Part shown: positions 17,993 through 26,785 of the stretch, piece after piece
How the letters are laid out: every line of letters begins with the position of its first letter
Position numbering within the stretch: position 1 is the stretch's first letter
Source: CAZVNZ01 sp964628515
GTDB lineage: Bacteria; Bacillota; Clostridia; Christensenellales; Christensenellaceae
Assembly: GCA_964628515.1 (NCBI GenBank)
Contig: CAZVNZ010000017.1
Location: 1 to 62,647, forward strand
DNA length: 62,647 nt
Direction: 5' to 3'
Notes under the pieces: model-generated
Databases searched by the model: none
The model's input: only the letters and a program-made list of their open reading frames with translations
What the model was told of the DNA's origin: nothing
Translations under genes and position numbers: made by a program

Positions 17993-18366
17993 ACTCCGTA
18001 AAAAACCGTTTTGGTGTTATCCACAATAAAACGGTGCTCCTCTTTAACGTGATTGGTTATTTCGTTAAGCAAGTTGCATTTGAGATGATACAGTTTATCG
18101 CATTTAGTACATTTAAAGTGATAATGCTCGCTGCATTTATGCCCTTCTCCCACATATTGATAGCAAGCGCAAGGCACACCTGCATACTTGCGCACCCTGC
18201 CCTCCTCTATAAGTAAATCCAAATATCTGTACACGGTGGTTTTGCCCACACGTGTATTTTTATTGTGTAAATAATAGACAATATCGTCCACGCTTACATG
18301 CCTGTTTGAGTTGTCTATAATGTATTCCAAAATATACTCCCTTTGTTTGGTGTTGTAAGTTGCCAT
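17968..18366 (-). CDS. zur: Fur-family metal regulator, probably Zur
   Basis: This 132-residue protein has the Fur architecture: a winged helix (about 1-80, HVSVDDIVYYLHNKNTRVGKTTVYRYLDLL), then a metal-binding dimerisation half with EHYHFKCTKCDKLYHL and the C-terminal pair YGVCEKCLKN, together the structural Zn(Cys)4 site. Linkage to znuACB in one operon points to zinc sensing, so it should repress this unit when zinc is plentiful. The dyad at 18387-18411, right downstream of a perfect promoter, is the likely binding site. Other Fur-family specificities (PerR, Mur) are less likely given the neighbours. Confidence 0.88.
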   Translation of the reverse strand: MATYNTKQREYILEYIIDNSNRHVSVDDIVYYLHNKNTRVGKTTVYRYLDLLIEEGRVRKYAGVPCACYQYVGEGHKCSEHYHFKCTKCDKLYHLKCNLLNEITNHVKEEHRFIVDNTKTVFYGVCEKCLKN

Positions 18367-18386
18367 TTTAAAACACTGCCTATTAC

Positions 18387-18442
18387 GAATTTGAAAACGG
18401 GTTTCATATTCATATTATAATTGATATTTTTTAATGTGTCAA
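18387..18442 (-). promoter_or_regulatory. Consensus sigma-A promoter with operator dyad for the zur-znuACB operon
   Basis: On the minus strand TTGACA (18437-18442) and TATAAT (18414-18419) are separated by exactly 17 bp, a perfect housekeeping promoter. Directly downstream lies a 25-bp imperfect dyad (18387-18411) with core TGAAACCCGTTTTCA. It covers the expected transcription start, so a bound repressor would silence a very strong promoter. Confidence 0.85.
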
Positions 18443-18524
18443 ATGGTTTTTTGGGTATAATAAATTTGTGAAATAAATTTGTGATGTTTGGTGATGCCTG
18501 CCCTCAAAATATAGCATTAGTATT

Positions 18525-19262
18525 TTATTTAGTATCATTATGCTTATTAATAAACTCCAAAATCGCACTAACCGCTATATCTTGTTGCTCGCCTGCACTT
18601 ATGGTGGCATCGGGGTCGCCTTTTTGCTTACCGTAATTGCCAAACTGTGCATGGTTGCCACCCTCTATTACTACTATGTTTTCGGTGTATGTTATATCCT
18701 TTTTTAAGTCGGAATTAAAAGTGCCGTAAACGGTTAGGGCATCTTTGGCAGGGTAATCGCCGTAAATATAAGCGCCAAGCAGTATAAGCCCCTTAACTTT
18801 ATCTTTGTGTTTGGAAGCATAATCACTTGCCATAGCACCCCCCAAAGAGTGACCGCCTATGTACCAATTTTTTATTTCGGGTAGCTTGTCAAACACATTA
18901 TCTGCCGCATTTACATCAAAAACCGCCAAGTTAAAAGGCATTTTAACAAGAACACAAGTAATACCCTTTTGTTGCAATTTCTGCAAAATAGGCAAGTAAG
19001 CGGTATGCTCCACCTTGCCACCGGGATAAAAAATAAGAGCGGTATCGCTTAAAGTAGGCGAGGAAAGTATAGTCAGATTATCCTCGGTTTTTATACCGCT
19101 ATCGCCTTTCATTACATCAATAGCAACATTATCGGCACGGTAATAATCCGAAACATAAATAAAAAAACCGGCAAATATTATAATGATAATAACAGCAACT
19201 GATATTAGTATAATTTTGAGCCGTTTTCTTTTGTTTCCCGACTTTTCGATATTTGTAGTCAT
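18525..19262 (-). CDS. Membrane-anchored alpha/beta hydrolase
   Basis: This 245-residue protein has one N-terminal membrane span (KIILISVAVIIIIIFAGFFI) followed by an alpha/beta-hydrolase domain outside the cell. The nucleophile elbow is GGHSLGG, an oxyanion region is near IFYPGGKVEHTAY, and the late His is in EGGNHAQFGNYG. The overall pattern (a small hydrolase with LILLGAYIYGDYP) resembles the alpha/beta hydrolase 'YdeN/dienelactone-like' set of Firmicutes. The substrate is unknown. The start at 19262 is preferred because a purine-rich site (GGGAAAGGGAAA) lies just upstream; the longer frame from 19295 begins with low-quality sequence. It appears to be monocistronic. Confidence 0.82.
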   Translation of the reverse strand: MTTNIEKSGNKRKRLKIILISVAVIIIIIFAGFFIYVSDYYRADNVAIDVMKGDSGIKTEDNLTILSSPTLSDTALIFYPGGKVEHTAYLPILQKLQQKGITCVLVKMPFNLAVFDVNAADNVFDKLPEIKNWYIGGHSLGGAMASDYASKHKDKVKGLILLGAYIYGDYPAKDALTVYGTFNSDLKKDITYTENIVVIEGGNHAQFGNYGKQKGDPDATISAGEQQDIAVSAILEFINKHNDTK

Positions 19263-19344
19263 AATTTCCCTTTCCCTTTCAATTAGCATATACATAGGAT
19301 ATACTTCGTGTGCTGTTTTGTCAATGATTGCATTGGCAATTAGG

Positions 19345-19555
19345 GTAGTGATTAGAAATTAGAAAGAGCACCCAAAGAGGAATACCCAAACAAACCAAAC
19401 TCCGCCCACAACCCAACCTAACAGCCTACCTAACAACCTACCCCCACCAACCCTCATCATCACCAAAAAAGAAAAACAAACGAAACTACGCCCACCAAAT
19501 ATCATCATCACGAAAAAAAGAGGAGTACCTCAAAAAACCGACCAAAGAAATACCC
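19345..19555. repeat. Degenerate dispersed spacer repeat (copy 3, inverted)
   Basis: The reverse complement of this stretch has the same order of units as 6836-7110, including GGTATTCCTCTTT, GGTGATGATG, TTGTTTTTCTTTTTTGGTGA and TTCTAATTTCTAATCACT. It fills most of the 19263-19632 gap and contains no credible gene. Confidence 0.65.
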
Positions 19556-19590
19556 AAAAAAAGAGGCCATAGCAAACCGCTACAACCTCT
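19556..19590 (-). terminator. Terminator of the sugar-binding protein gene
   Basis: On the minus strand the stem GAGGTTGTAGC pairs with GCTATGGCCTC (using G-U pairs) and is followed by six T residues, 40-odd bases after the stop of the sugar-binding gene. Confidence 0.7.
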
Positions 19591-19632
19591 CTTCCAACCA
19601 CCTGCCTAAGCAAGCGGTATGTTAATGTCTAA

Positions 19633-20820
19633 TTAGTCATAAAGCAATACAGCGATGTCTTCTTGATCCATATTGTCTTTTGTATACCATTTAGCACCTG
19701 TGTCTACGTCTGCTACTGTTTCGCCCATTGCTGCTTTAGCCGCAAGTTCTACTCCTAAGTAACCGATTCTTACAGGGTCTTGAGTTACAGCGCCTAAGAA
19801 CCAGCCGTTTTTAACTGCTTGTTTTTGTGTTGCGCCTGCATCAAAGCCTGCTACTACTAAATCTTTGTATTTGCCTTTTTCTCTGTCTAAATCGGAGCCG
19901 TCATTTGTTGCGTTAAGTAAACCTGTAACCGCACCTTCGTTAGAGCAGAATACGCCAATTAAGCCTTTTGTGTTAAGTAGTCCGATAGCACCGTTTTTCA
20001 TATCAACAGCATCGGGTGTTGCCGGTATAACTGCTTCGATGTTTACTGTTGCTTCGGGATTTTCTACTTTGTATTTGTCGTTACCTGTTACAGCCACTTG
20101 TGCGCCTGCAGCTTCTGCTAACTTTTTAAATTCGTTAATAAAGCCTTCTGTACGTCCGATGATGGATGCACTTGTAACGTCTTGAGAGAACACTGCAACC
20201 GTTACGGGTGCATCTTTTGTAGCCGCTTTAATTTTGTCTGCAAAAGCTGTGTCTTTCATCATTTCTTGTGCCGCTAATGCTGCTGCCGCTGCGTTGTCTG
20301 TGGATGCTGTTGCTGCAATTTGTCCTGCAGGAGCATCGGGAACACCGGAGTCAAAACCAACTACGGGGATTTTAGCGTCTTGAGCTTGTTGTAGCTGAGA
20401 TGCAACCGCTTCTGTATCAAGAGCCGCAAGCACTATTCCGCTTGGCTTTTTAGCAAGTGCGCCGTTTAACATATCTACTTGTGTAGCTATTGCGCTTTCG
20501 CCTTCAGGACCGTTAAACTCCATTGTTACGCCTAATTCTGTAGCTGCTTGCTCTGCGCCTAATTTAACTGCTTGCCAGAATGCGTGTTGGAAGCCTTTAG
20601 CAATAACTTGGATGTTAAGGTCTGCCATTGCAGGTGCTTCTGCCGGAGCTTCGCTTGCCGGAGCCTCGCTTGCAGGTGCTTCACTTGCAGGTGCTTCACT
20701 TGCGGGAGCTTCGCTTGCCGGTGCTTCGCTTGCTGTCGGAGCAGGAGCGGGAGCCGCACAAGCCGTAATTGCAAAAATTGCAACCAATGCTATTACTAAT
20801 ACTAAACTAATTTTCTTCAT
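19633..20820 (-). CDS. Sugar ABC transporter substrate-binding lipoprotein (RbsB-like)
   Basis: This 395-residue extracellular sugar receptor begins with a lipoprotein signal peptide (Cys at residue 21, AITAC). A low-complexity linker of six SEAPA repeats (about 31-60) follows. The periplasmic-binding-protein type 1 domain then begins NIQVIAKGFQHAFWQAVKLG and contains PSGIVLAALDTEA and VGFDSGVPDAP. The fold and neighbours place it with ribose/xylose/galactose receptors; the exact sugar is not evident. It is the last gene of the set, 192 bp after the permease, so it may have its own promoter and higher expression. It ends at the terminator 19556-19590. Confidence 0.93.
   Translation of the reverse strand: MKKISLVLVIALVAIFAITACAAPAPAPTASEAPASEAPASEAPASEAPASEAPASEAPAEAPAMADLNIQVIAKGFQHAFWQAVKLGAEQAATELGVTMEFNGPEGESAIATQVDMLNGALAKKPSGIVLAALDTEAVASQLQQAQDAKIPVVGFDSGVPDAPAGQIAATASTDNAAAAALAAQEMMKDTAFADKIKAATKDAPVTVAVFSQDVTSASIIGRTEGFINEFKKLAEAAGAQVAVTGNDKYKVENPEATVNIEAVIPATPDAVDMKNGAIGLLNTKGLIGVFCSNEGAVTGLLNATNDGSDLDREKGKYKDLVVAGFDAGATQKQAVKNGWFLGAVTQDPVRIGYLGVELAAKAAMGETVADVDTGAKWYTKDNMDQEDIAVLLYD
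20641..20730 (-). repeat. In-frame 15-bp tandem repeat (SEAPA linker)
   Basis: Six tandem 15-bp units encode SEAPA six times between the lipid anchor and the receptor domain. Units differ at a few third positions. The array keeps the frame when it gains or loses units, so the linker length could vary between strains. Confidence 0.9.
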
Positions 20821-21012
20821 TTTTTTTCCTCCTAAAATGAAATCTTTTTTACGTGACGTTTTTTACCGCCATGTCTTATATTATAAACACATTTTGTGTC
20901 TATATTCCTTTAGTTTACAAATTATTTATATATTTCTTATATATTAATAATTTATTACACATAGTTTACTTATCGTATTATTTTTGATATAAACTACACA
21001 ACTGCCACAAAC

Positions 21013-21999
21013 TTACGCCTTACTTGCTTTATTGGTGCGGTAAATATCCAGTAGCACCGCAAGAATAACTACAATACCCGTAAAGAATACTTGGAAATGC
21101 TGTTGCAAGCCTATGGAAACAAGTCCGTTTTTAAGTACCGCCATAATAAATACACCGATTACAGTACCTGTTATAGAACCACTACCGCCCGAGAGGGAGG
21201 TACCACCGATAACAACCGCAGATATTGCTTGTAGCTCCATGCCGTTGCCCTGCCCGGGTATAACTGTTGTGTAGGTTGCCGCATAAAAAATACCCGCAAC
21301 ACCGGAAAACATTCCGCAAACCGCATACACAAGCATCTTCCATTTTTTTGTATTAACACCCGAAAGCCTTGCAGCCTCCTCGTTAGAGCCTAAAGCACAG
21401 GTGTATTTACCGAATTTAGTTTTTGTAAGTAAGAAAAAGGCAAGTAATATAAAGGCAATTAGGAAGAATACACCGACGGGTATGCCGTCCGTTGTTCTTA
21501 AAAATACCTGCTTAAACCAACCGTTAACCGGGTCTGCCATGGTGGGGTATCTCATGGTTGTAACGTTAGATACTATTGCACCAAAGCCTTGAGAAATCAT
21601 CATAGTGCCTAAGGTTGCAATAAAGGGGGGTAGCTTTAAGCGAGCTACAAGTATACCGTTAAAGAAACCGAAGGCTGTACCTACGATAATTATAAACACA
21701 AGTGCCAAGCCTAAAGGCCATCCCCAGCTTGCAAATGCCACACCACCAATTAAGGTTGCGCACATCATAACCGTGCCTATAGACAAATCTATACCGCCGG
21801 TTATAATTACAAAGGTTACACCAAGTGCCAAAAAGCCTATGTAGTATGCGGATTCCAAAATATTTACAAAGGAATCCTTGCCAAAAAAGTTGTTTCCGAA
21901 TATGGAAAAAAATGCAAATAATATTATTAGCGCAAGGAGTGCCAGTAGCTTTTGAAAGCCCTCTCCTTTAGGTTTTACGGTTACTGCCTTAATACTCAT
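21013..21999 (-). CDS. Sugar ABC transporter permease (RbsC-like)
   Basis: This 328-residue membrane subunit has eight to ten hydrophobic spans and the BPD-transp-2 signature segments: GVTFVIITGGIDLSIG near residue 65 and SAVVIGGTSLSGGSGSITGT near residue 260. It belongs to the ribose/xylose/galactose permease family (CUT2), which works with a two-domain ATPase. The start at 21999 (MSIKAVTV) was chosen over the frame start at 22032, since a GTGAGGT site precedes it and it then begins 10 bases after the ATPase stop. The same operon contains the ATPase gene upstream. Confidence 0.93.
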   Translation of the reverse strand: MSIKAVTVKPKGEGFQKLLALLALIILFAFFSIFGNNFFGKDSFVNILESAYYIGFLALGVTFVIITGGIDLSIGTVMMCATLIGGVAFASWGWPLGLALVFIIIVGTAFGFFNGILVARLKLPPFIATLGTMMISQGFGAIVSNVTTMRYPTMADPVNGWFKQVFLRTTDGIPVGVFFLIAFILLAFFLLTKTKFGKYTCALGSNEEAARLSGVNTKKWKMLVYAVCGMFSGVAGIFYAATYTTVIPGQGNGMELQAISAVVIGGTSLSGGSGSITGTVIGVFIMAVLKNGLVSIGLQQHFQVFFTGIVVILAVLLDIYRTNKASKA

Positions 22000-22009
22000 A
22001 TTTAATACC

Positions 22010-23506
22010 TCACTTTTCTCTTGAAGTCGCAAGCTTCATAATATTTTCCTGCGTTGCCTCGCCTATTTCTATTTCTCCCGTTACTCTGCCCTCGCACATA
22101 CATACTATTCTGTCGCTCATTCTTAAAAGCTCGGGCATTTCGGAGCTTATCATAATTATGGATTTACCTTCCTCTAAAGCAAGCTTGTTCATCAGCTTAT
22201 ATATTTCGCTTTTTGCGCCTACGTCTATTCCTCTTGTAGGCTCGTCAAAAATTAAAATATCACAGTTTTTAATAAGCCACTTTGCAATAACCACCTTTTG
22301 TTGGTTACCGCCGGATAAGTTTTTAACCAGTTGATTTATGGAAGGGGTTTTAATATCTATTTTTTCCACGTATTCCTCGGTGGTTTTTTTAATTTTGCTT
22401 TTGTTGAACACTCCACCACTAATAAAGCTATCCGCATCCGCAAGTATACAGTTGTCCGCAACACTCATACCCACCGCAAGCCCGTAGCGCTTTCTGTCCT
22501 CGGACAAATAGCCTATGCCGTGCTTAACCGCATCTTCTGGAGAGGTAATGCTTACCTGCTTGCCGTTTATAAAAATATCTCCTGCAGACCTTGGGTCTGC
22601 ACCAAACACCAGTCTTGCCGTTTCCGTTCTGCCTGCACCCATAAGCCCTGCAAACCCCAGTATTTCTCCCTTGCGTAGCTGAAAGCTTACATCTTTAATA
22701 ACCGGAGATTTAAGCCCTTTTGCTTCAAGTACAATAGGCGCATCGGGGGGTACCATGCTGTGTGTTTTTGGCTCCTCGTATATGGTTCTGCCTACCATCA
22801 TACCTATAATATCGTCTATGGTAGTTTCTTTTGTTGTAACGGTGTCTACGTATTTGCCGTCCCTCATTACGGTTACTCTGTCCGTAATTTCCATAAGCTC
22901 TTCCATTCTGTGAGAAATATATATCATGCCTACGCCTTTTGCTTTTAAATCTCTTATAAAACCAAAAAGCTCCTCAATTTCTCTTGTGGTAAGTGCCGCC
23001 GAGGGCTCGTCTAAAATAAGTACGTCCGATTCCATAGAAAGTGCTTTTGCAATTTCCACCATTTGTTGTTTGGCTACGGAAATATCGTGTACCAAGGTGT
23101 TTGGCTCTAAATCAAGCTTCATACTCCCAAGGAGTTTTTTTGTTTCCTCCACCTGTTTTTTCTTGTTTAAGGTGATGCCACTCGCAAACTCTCTGCCAAT
23201 AAAAATATTATCCGCAATTGTTAAATGTGGCATTAAGTTAAGCTCTTGATGTATCATACTTATGCCTAAATCCAGCGCCGCACGTGGGGAAGGGATTTCT
23301 GCTTCCTTTCCCTTTACAAGCACTGCACCGCTGTCTTTGCTGTAAATACCTGCAAGCACCTTCATAAGTGTGGATTTGCCTGCACCGTTTTCGCCAATAA
23401 GCCCAAGCACTTCGCCCTTTTTTAAGCTAAGCTGAACATCGTCTAAGGCGTGGACACCGGGGAAGCTTTTCTGAATATTTTTCATTTCCACTAAAACTTC
23501 AGACAT
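22010..23506 (-). CDS. Sugar ABC transporter ATPase, two-domain (RbsA-like)
   Basis: This 498-residue protein has two tandem ABC domains, typical of CUT2 sugar importers. The N-domain has Walker A GENGAGKSTLMKVL, a signature-like ISVAKQQMVEIAKAL and Walker B DVLILDEPSAAL. The C-domain has a degenerate Walker A (AGLMGAGRTETARL), LSGGNQQKVVIAKWL and DILIFDEPTRGIDVGAK. The weak first site of the C-domain is a family trait. It is the first gene of the transporter unit; two direct repeats 21 bp apart lie about 180-215 bp upstream. Confidence 0.95.
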   Translation of the reverse strand: MSEVLVEMKNIQKSFPGVHALDDVQLSLKKGEVLGLIGENGAGKSTLMKVLAGIYSKDSGAVLVKGKEAEIPSPRAALDLGISMIHQELNLMPHLTIADNIFIGREFASGITLNKKKQVEETKKLLGSMKLDLEPNTLVHDISVAKQQMVEIAKALSMESDVLILDEPSAALTTREIEELFGFIRDLKAKGVGMIYISHRMEELMEITDRVTVMRDGKYVDTVTTKETTIDDIIGMMVGRTIYEEPKTHSMVPPDAPIVLEAKGLKSPVIKDVSFQLRKGEILGFAGLMGAGRTETARLVFGADPRSAGDIFINGKQVSITSPEDAVKHGIGYLSEDRKRYGLAVGMSVADNCILADADSFISGGVFNKSKIKKTTEEYVEKIDIKTPSINQLVKNLSGGNQQKVVIAKWLIKNCDILIFDEPTRGIDVGAKSEIYKLMNKLALEEGKSIIMISSEMPELLRMSDRIVCMCEGRVTGEIEIGEATQENIMKLATSREK

Positions 23507-23687
23507 CTATTAACCCTCTCTTTCTAAGTTTTCCGATTCGGTTATTTTTGTTGTGTAAATTGTAGTTTTATATACATAAACTTTAAGATTTTACAATAAA
23601 CACTTTAAACCCCAAATTTATACGGTATTAATTTATAGTTTATTGTTTATATACTAATAATATATGGTATAAATAAAAAAAGTAATA

Positions 23688-23722
23688 AAATATTCAACAC
23701 TTTTTGTTAAATATTCAACACT
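23688..23722. promoter_or_regulatory. Two direct repeats 21 bp apart, candidate activator site for the sugar operon
   Basis: AAATATTCAACACT occurs at 23688-23701 and again at 23709-23722, so the centres are 21 bp (two helical turns) apart. AraC-type regulators with two helix-turn-helix units bind such direct repeats. The adjacent YesN-like response regulator is the natural candidate. A clear -35/-10 pair downstream could not be settled because the stretch is almost all A and T. Confidence 0.55.
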
Positions 23723-23815
23723 AATAACGGAATTTTGTTAATTTGTAACACTATTGTAATTGTTTTGTAAGACACCTTTGTTTTTTGTGATGCCCCCAAA
23801 CCTGCAAAAGTAGGT

Positions 23816-24025
23816 GCATAGCATCTTGATTTATATTGTTCGCTTTGCGAACAGCATTAAGGTAGCTATATGTTCATTTTATACCTAAAGTTACTGCGTA
23901 ACTTTAGACAAAATGCGAAATAGCTACTTAATTTATGTTAGACGCTTTGCGTCTTAATAATAAGGTAGCTGTATGTTCATTTTATACCAAAAGTTATTGC
24001 ATAACTTTTGACAAAATGCGATAAA
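23816..24025 (+). repeat. Dispersed hairpin repeat, two tandem copies
   Basis: Each copy is built of three hairpins: a GCATCTTGATTTAT or ACTTAATTTATGTT lead, a short hairpin (TTCGCTTTGCGAA or GACGCTTTGCGTC), then GGTAGCTATATGTTCATTTTAT, a stem of AAAGTTACTGCGTAACTTT type, and GACAAAATGCGA. The second copy ends right at the stop codon of the sugar sensor gene. The remainder of the 23507-24025 gap is A+T-rich upstream DNA of the transporter. Confidence 0.8.
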
Positions 24026-24991
24026 CTACACGAAAGGATAAATAAGTTTTTGGATTTCCTCTTCCTCCATAGTTTCTTTGGTAACAAAGGAAAAGCCGGT
24101 GTCCACATTGTTGGTTTTAAGTGTGCCCTTTGCCGCCTCTACCGCCGCCTTAATGCTCATATACCCCATATTAAAGGGTTTTTGCACCGCAAAGCCGGTA
24201 ATTATGCCCTTTTCTAAGGCATCGTTTTGGGTGGTGGAGCTGTCAAAAGCAAAAAACACAGGGCGTCTGCCTGTAAGTTCCAAAGCTTTTGTAACACCCT
24301 CCGCAGAAATTTGATTGGTGGCGTAAATGCCGTCTAAATCCGGGTGTTTGGTTAGTATTTCAAGGGCGGTGTAGTAGCTTTTTTCTACGCTGTCTCCAAT
24401 ATCGTACTCCCCTACAATTTCTATTTGAGAAAGCCCCTCTTTAAAGCCGTTTATACGTTGAGTTGCGGTAGCCGTGCCTCCTTGATGATGCACTATGGCA
24501 ATTTTGCCCTTGTAGCCTAAGGTTTTAGACATCTCCTCTCCTAAAAACTTAGCCCCTGCAAAGTTGTCCGTGCCCACAAAGCACTCTTCTAAGTTTGAGT
24601 TTATGGAGGAATCCACCAACACCACCTTTATATTGCTTTCAACCGCTTTTTTAACCGCCGGCACAACTTTTTCTTGGTCTACCGCCGCCAATACTATTAC
24701 TTGAGGTTTTTTTTCTATGGCATCGTAAATAAGTTTAATTTGCCCGTTTATATCCTCTTCCGTTTGAGTGCCCGTAATTTCTAAATCCGCCTCAAACTCC
24801 TTTGCCCCTTCAAGTGCGCCTTTAGACACAAGCTCCCAAAACTCAAAGCCGGGTGCTATGGATTTTTCTATAAGAATTACACTTGTTTTTTCTCTTATAA
24901 TTCCGTTTTGATACACAAGCAGGCACACAAGCAAGCCAATGGTAACCAAAATAACACCTATTATAATGTTAATTATTTTCTTTTGTGTCAT
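24026..24991 (-). CDS. Membrane-anchored sugar-binding sensor protein
   Basis: This 321-residue protein has one N-terminal hydrophobic segment (IINIIIGVILVTIGLLVCLLVY) without a lipobox Cys, followed by a type 1 periplasmic-binding-protein domain (IEKSIAPGFEFWELVSKGA, VIVLAAVDQEKVVPAV, VVLVDSSI). It resembles XylFII-type sensors rather than transport receptors: it is tethered and is encoded with a kinase and a regulator instead of a permease. The likely role is to bind the sugar and pass the signal to the kinase. The start at 24991 (MTQKK) has GGAGG upstream and overlaps the kinase gene by 23 bp; the longer frame from 25045 is poor. Confidence 0.85.
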   Translation of the reverse strand: MTQKKIINIIIGVILVTIGLLVCLLVYQNGIIREKTSVILIEKSIAPGFEFWELVSKGALEGAKEFEADLEITGTQTEEDINGQIKLIYDAIEKKPQVIVLAAVDQEKVVPAVKKAVESNIKVVLVDSSINSNLEECFVGTDNFAGAKFLGEEMSKTLGYKGKIAIVHHQGGTATATQRINGFKEGLSQIEIVGEYDIGDSVEKSYYTALEILTKHPDLDGIYATNQISAEGVTKALELTGRRPVFFAFDSSTTQNDALEKGIITGFAVQKPFNMGYMSIKAAVEAAKGTLKTNNVDTGFSFVTKETMEEEEIQKLIYPFV

Positions 24992-26768
24992 TTTTAACCT
25001 CCAATGGCAGATACACGTACACTTTTGTGCCCTCTTTAAATACACTTTCTATTTTAATGCCGTAGCTTTCGCCGTAATACAGTTTAATACGCTCTTTTAC
25101 GTTGTTTAGCCCCACACCCCCACGTTTTAGAGGGTTTTTACGCACAGAAAACACACGTTCAAGCTCGGGCGCTTTCATGCCTCTGCCGTTATCTTCCACA
25201 ACAAACACCATTTTATCCTCTGTTTTAATCCCCTTAATTTTTATTAGCCCTTGATGGTGTAAATTTTTTATACCGTGATAAATAGCGTTTTCCACAATGG
25301 GTTGCAACAGGAGTTTTGGCATATACAAGCCGTGCAGGGCAGGGTCTATATCTATAATGTAGTCTAAATATTGCTCGTAGCGCATTTTTTGTATTACAAG
25401 ATAGTTGCGGATATGCTCCACTTCCGTTTGTACGGTAATAATGTCGTCTCCGTTTGAAAGGACAATTCGAAAATAATTGGCAAGTGCCACGGTAATTTGT
25501 TTAATTTTGGCATTTTTGCTGTCCTCTGCAATCCAAATTATAGAATCCAAAGTATTGTACAAAAAATGGGGGTTAATTTGAGACTGCAAGGCTTTAAGCT
25601 CGCTTGTGCGTATAGTTTCTTGGTCTTTGACTATCCTACTCATCAGCTCTTTTACTTTGATTATCATCGCATTAAGAGAAGCCGCAAACTTTTCTACTTC
25701 TATGGTGCCCGATACTTCAAACTGCACATTTAGGTTGCCCTTTTCCACCTCGTTTACCGCTACTTCCAGCTTTGTTATGGGTCTTGTTATGAGTTTAGCC
25801 AGTTGGGTAGAGCCTACAACCGCAAGTAGCACCATTCCAAGTGCAATTAATATGTAGATTAAATTAACGTCGTAGTAGGAGTTCATCACCTCGTCTAAAT
25901 AGGTTACTCCTATAATTTTAAAGCCTGTATTGGTTATATTGTTGATGTTGTACACCCTATCGTCGTTTAGCAGTACACTTGTGTCCGTCTCTAAAATACC
26001 CTTAATGTTTTCCTCTTTTAACCCGGAGTAAATAAGTTGCAGTTGGGGGTGATACACAATGCTACCGTTATTGTCCACCACAAACACATAGCCCCGTGCA
26101 CCTAAATTAATTTGGGAGCAAATTTCATCAATAATCTTAAAATTAAGCTCTACCAACATTGTGCCTGTATTTAATTGGGTGTTGGGAGATTTTATTTTAC
26201 TGCTTAGAGAGAGTACCCAAGGGTTGCTTTTTTCGGTGAACCTTCTTACATAGGTGGGTAGGAGTAGAGGTGCGTTAGTGTCCTCGTTAATATCTTTATA
26301 CCACTTTTCTTTGGTGATGTCGAAGTTATTCTTAATTTTTAAGTTTTGAGGCAAATAGGCGGTTTGGTTGTTGTTGTCGAAAATAAATATGTTGATTATG
26401 CCGTTTTTAACATCGGGAATGGCGTTTATAAAATTCCCTATGCGCTTTTTAAGCTCTTCTTGTTTGCGTGTTTGCAGAGGGTTGTTTTTGTAATCTAACC
26501 GTGTGCTTGCACTGCCCCCTTCCAAATAGTCTATTAAATCGGGGGAGTTTTTAATAATATCTGCAATATCCGTTGTGTTGGAAATATATCTACCTATATT
26601 ATTAGCCGCTTGGGCAAGTATAACCTCCGTATCCGCTACCGCTCTGTTTACAAGGGCGGTGGTTTGAAAGGAGTAGGAAATTATGCTCATTAAAGTTACT
26701 ATTACAACCATAAAAAGAGAAAAGGCAAGCACCATATACGTTTGTATTTTTTTTGGCTTTTTAATCAT
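24969..26768 (-). CDS. YesM-type sensor histidine kinase
   Basis: This 599-residue membrane kinase has span one at about residues 10-32, a large extracellular Cache-like sensor (about 35-300), span two (LIYILIALGMVLLAVVGSTQ), HAMP, then the His-kinase domain of the LytS/YesM type (QINPHFLYNTLDSIIWIAED, with the His that is phosphorylated). The ATPase domain has LLLQPIVENAIYHGI, VEDNGRGM and GGVGLNNVKERIK. It is co-transcribed between the regulator (18 bp upstream) and the sugar-binding sensor (overlap). The three-gene set parallels XylFII-LytS-YesN of Clostridium beijerinckii, which controls a xylose ABC transporter; by analogy it should control 19633-23506. Confidence 0.93.
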   Translation of the reverse strand: MIKKPKKIQTYMVLAFSLFMVVIVTLMSIISYSFQTTALVNRAVADTEVILAQAANNIGRYISNTTDIADIIKNSPDLIDYLEGGSASTRLDYKNNPLQTRKQEELKKRIGNFINAIPDVKNGIINIFIFDNNNQTAYLPQNLKIKNNFDITKEKWYKDINEDTNAPLLLPTYVRRFTEKSNPWVLSLSSKIKSPNTQLNTGTMLVELNFKIIDEICSQINLGARGYVFVVDNNGSIVYHPQLQLIYSGLKEENIKGILETDTSVLLNDDRVYNINNITNTGFKIIGVTYLDEVMNSYYDVNLIYILIALGMVLLAVVGSTQLAKLITRPITKLEVAVNEVEKGNLNVQFEVSGTIEVEKFAASLNAMIIKVKELMSRIVKDQETIRTSELKALQSQINPHFLYNTLDSIIWIAEDSKNAKIKQITVALANYFRIVLSNGDDIITVQTEVEHIRNYLVIQKMRYEQYLDYIIDIDPALHGLYMPKLLLQPIVENAIYHGIKNLHHQGLIKIKGIKTEDKMVFVVEDNGRGMKAPELERVFSVRKNPLKRGGVGLNNVKERIKLYYGESYGIKIESVFKEGTKVYVYLPLEVKNDTKENN

Positions 26769-26785
26769 ACTTTTTTAGGTATCAA

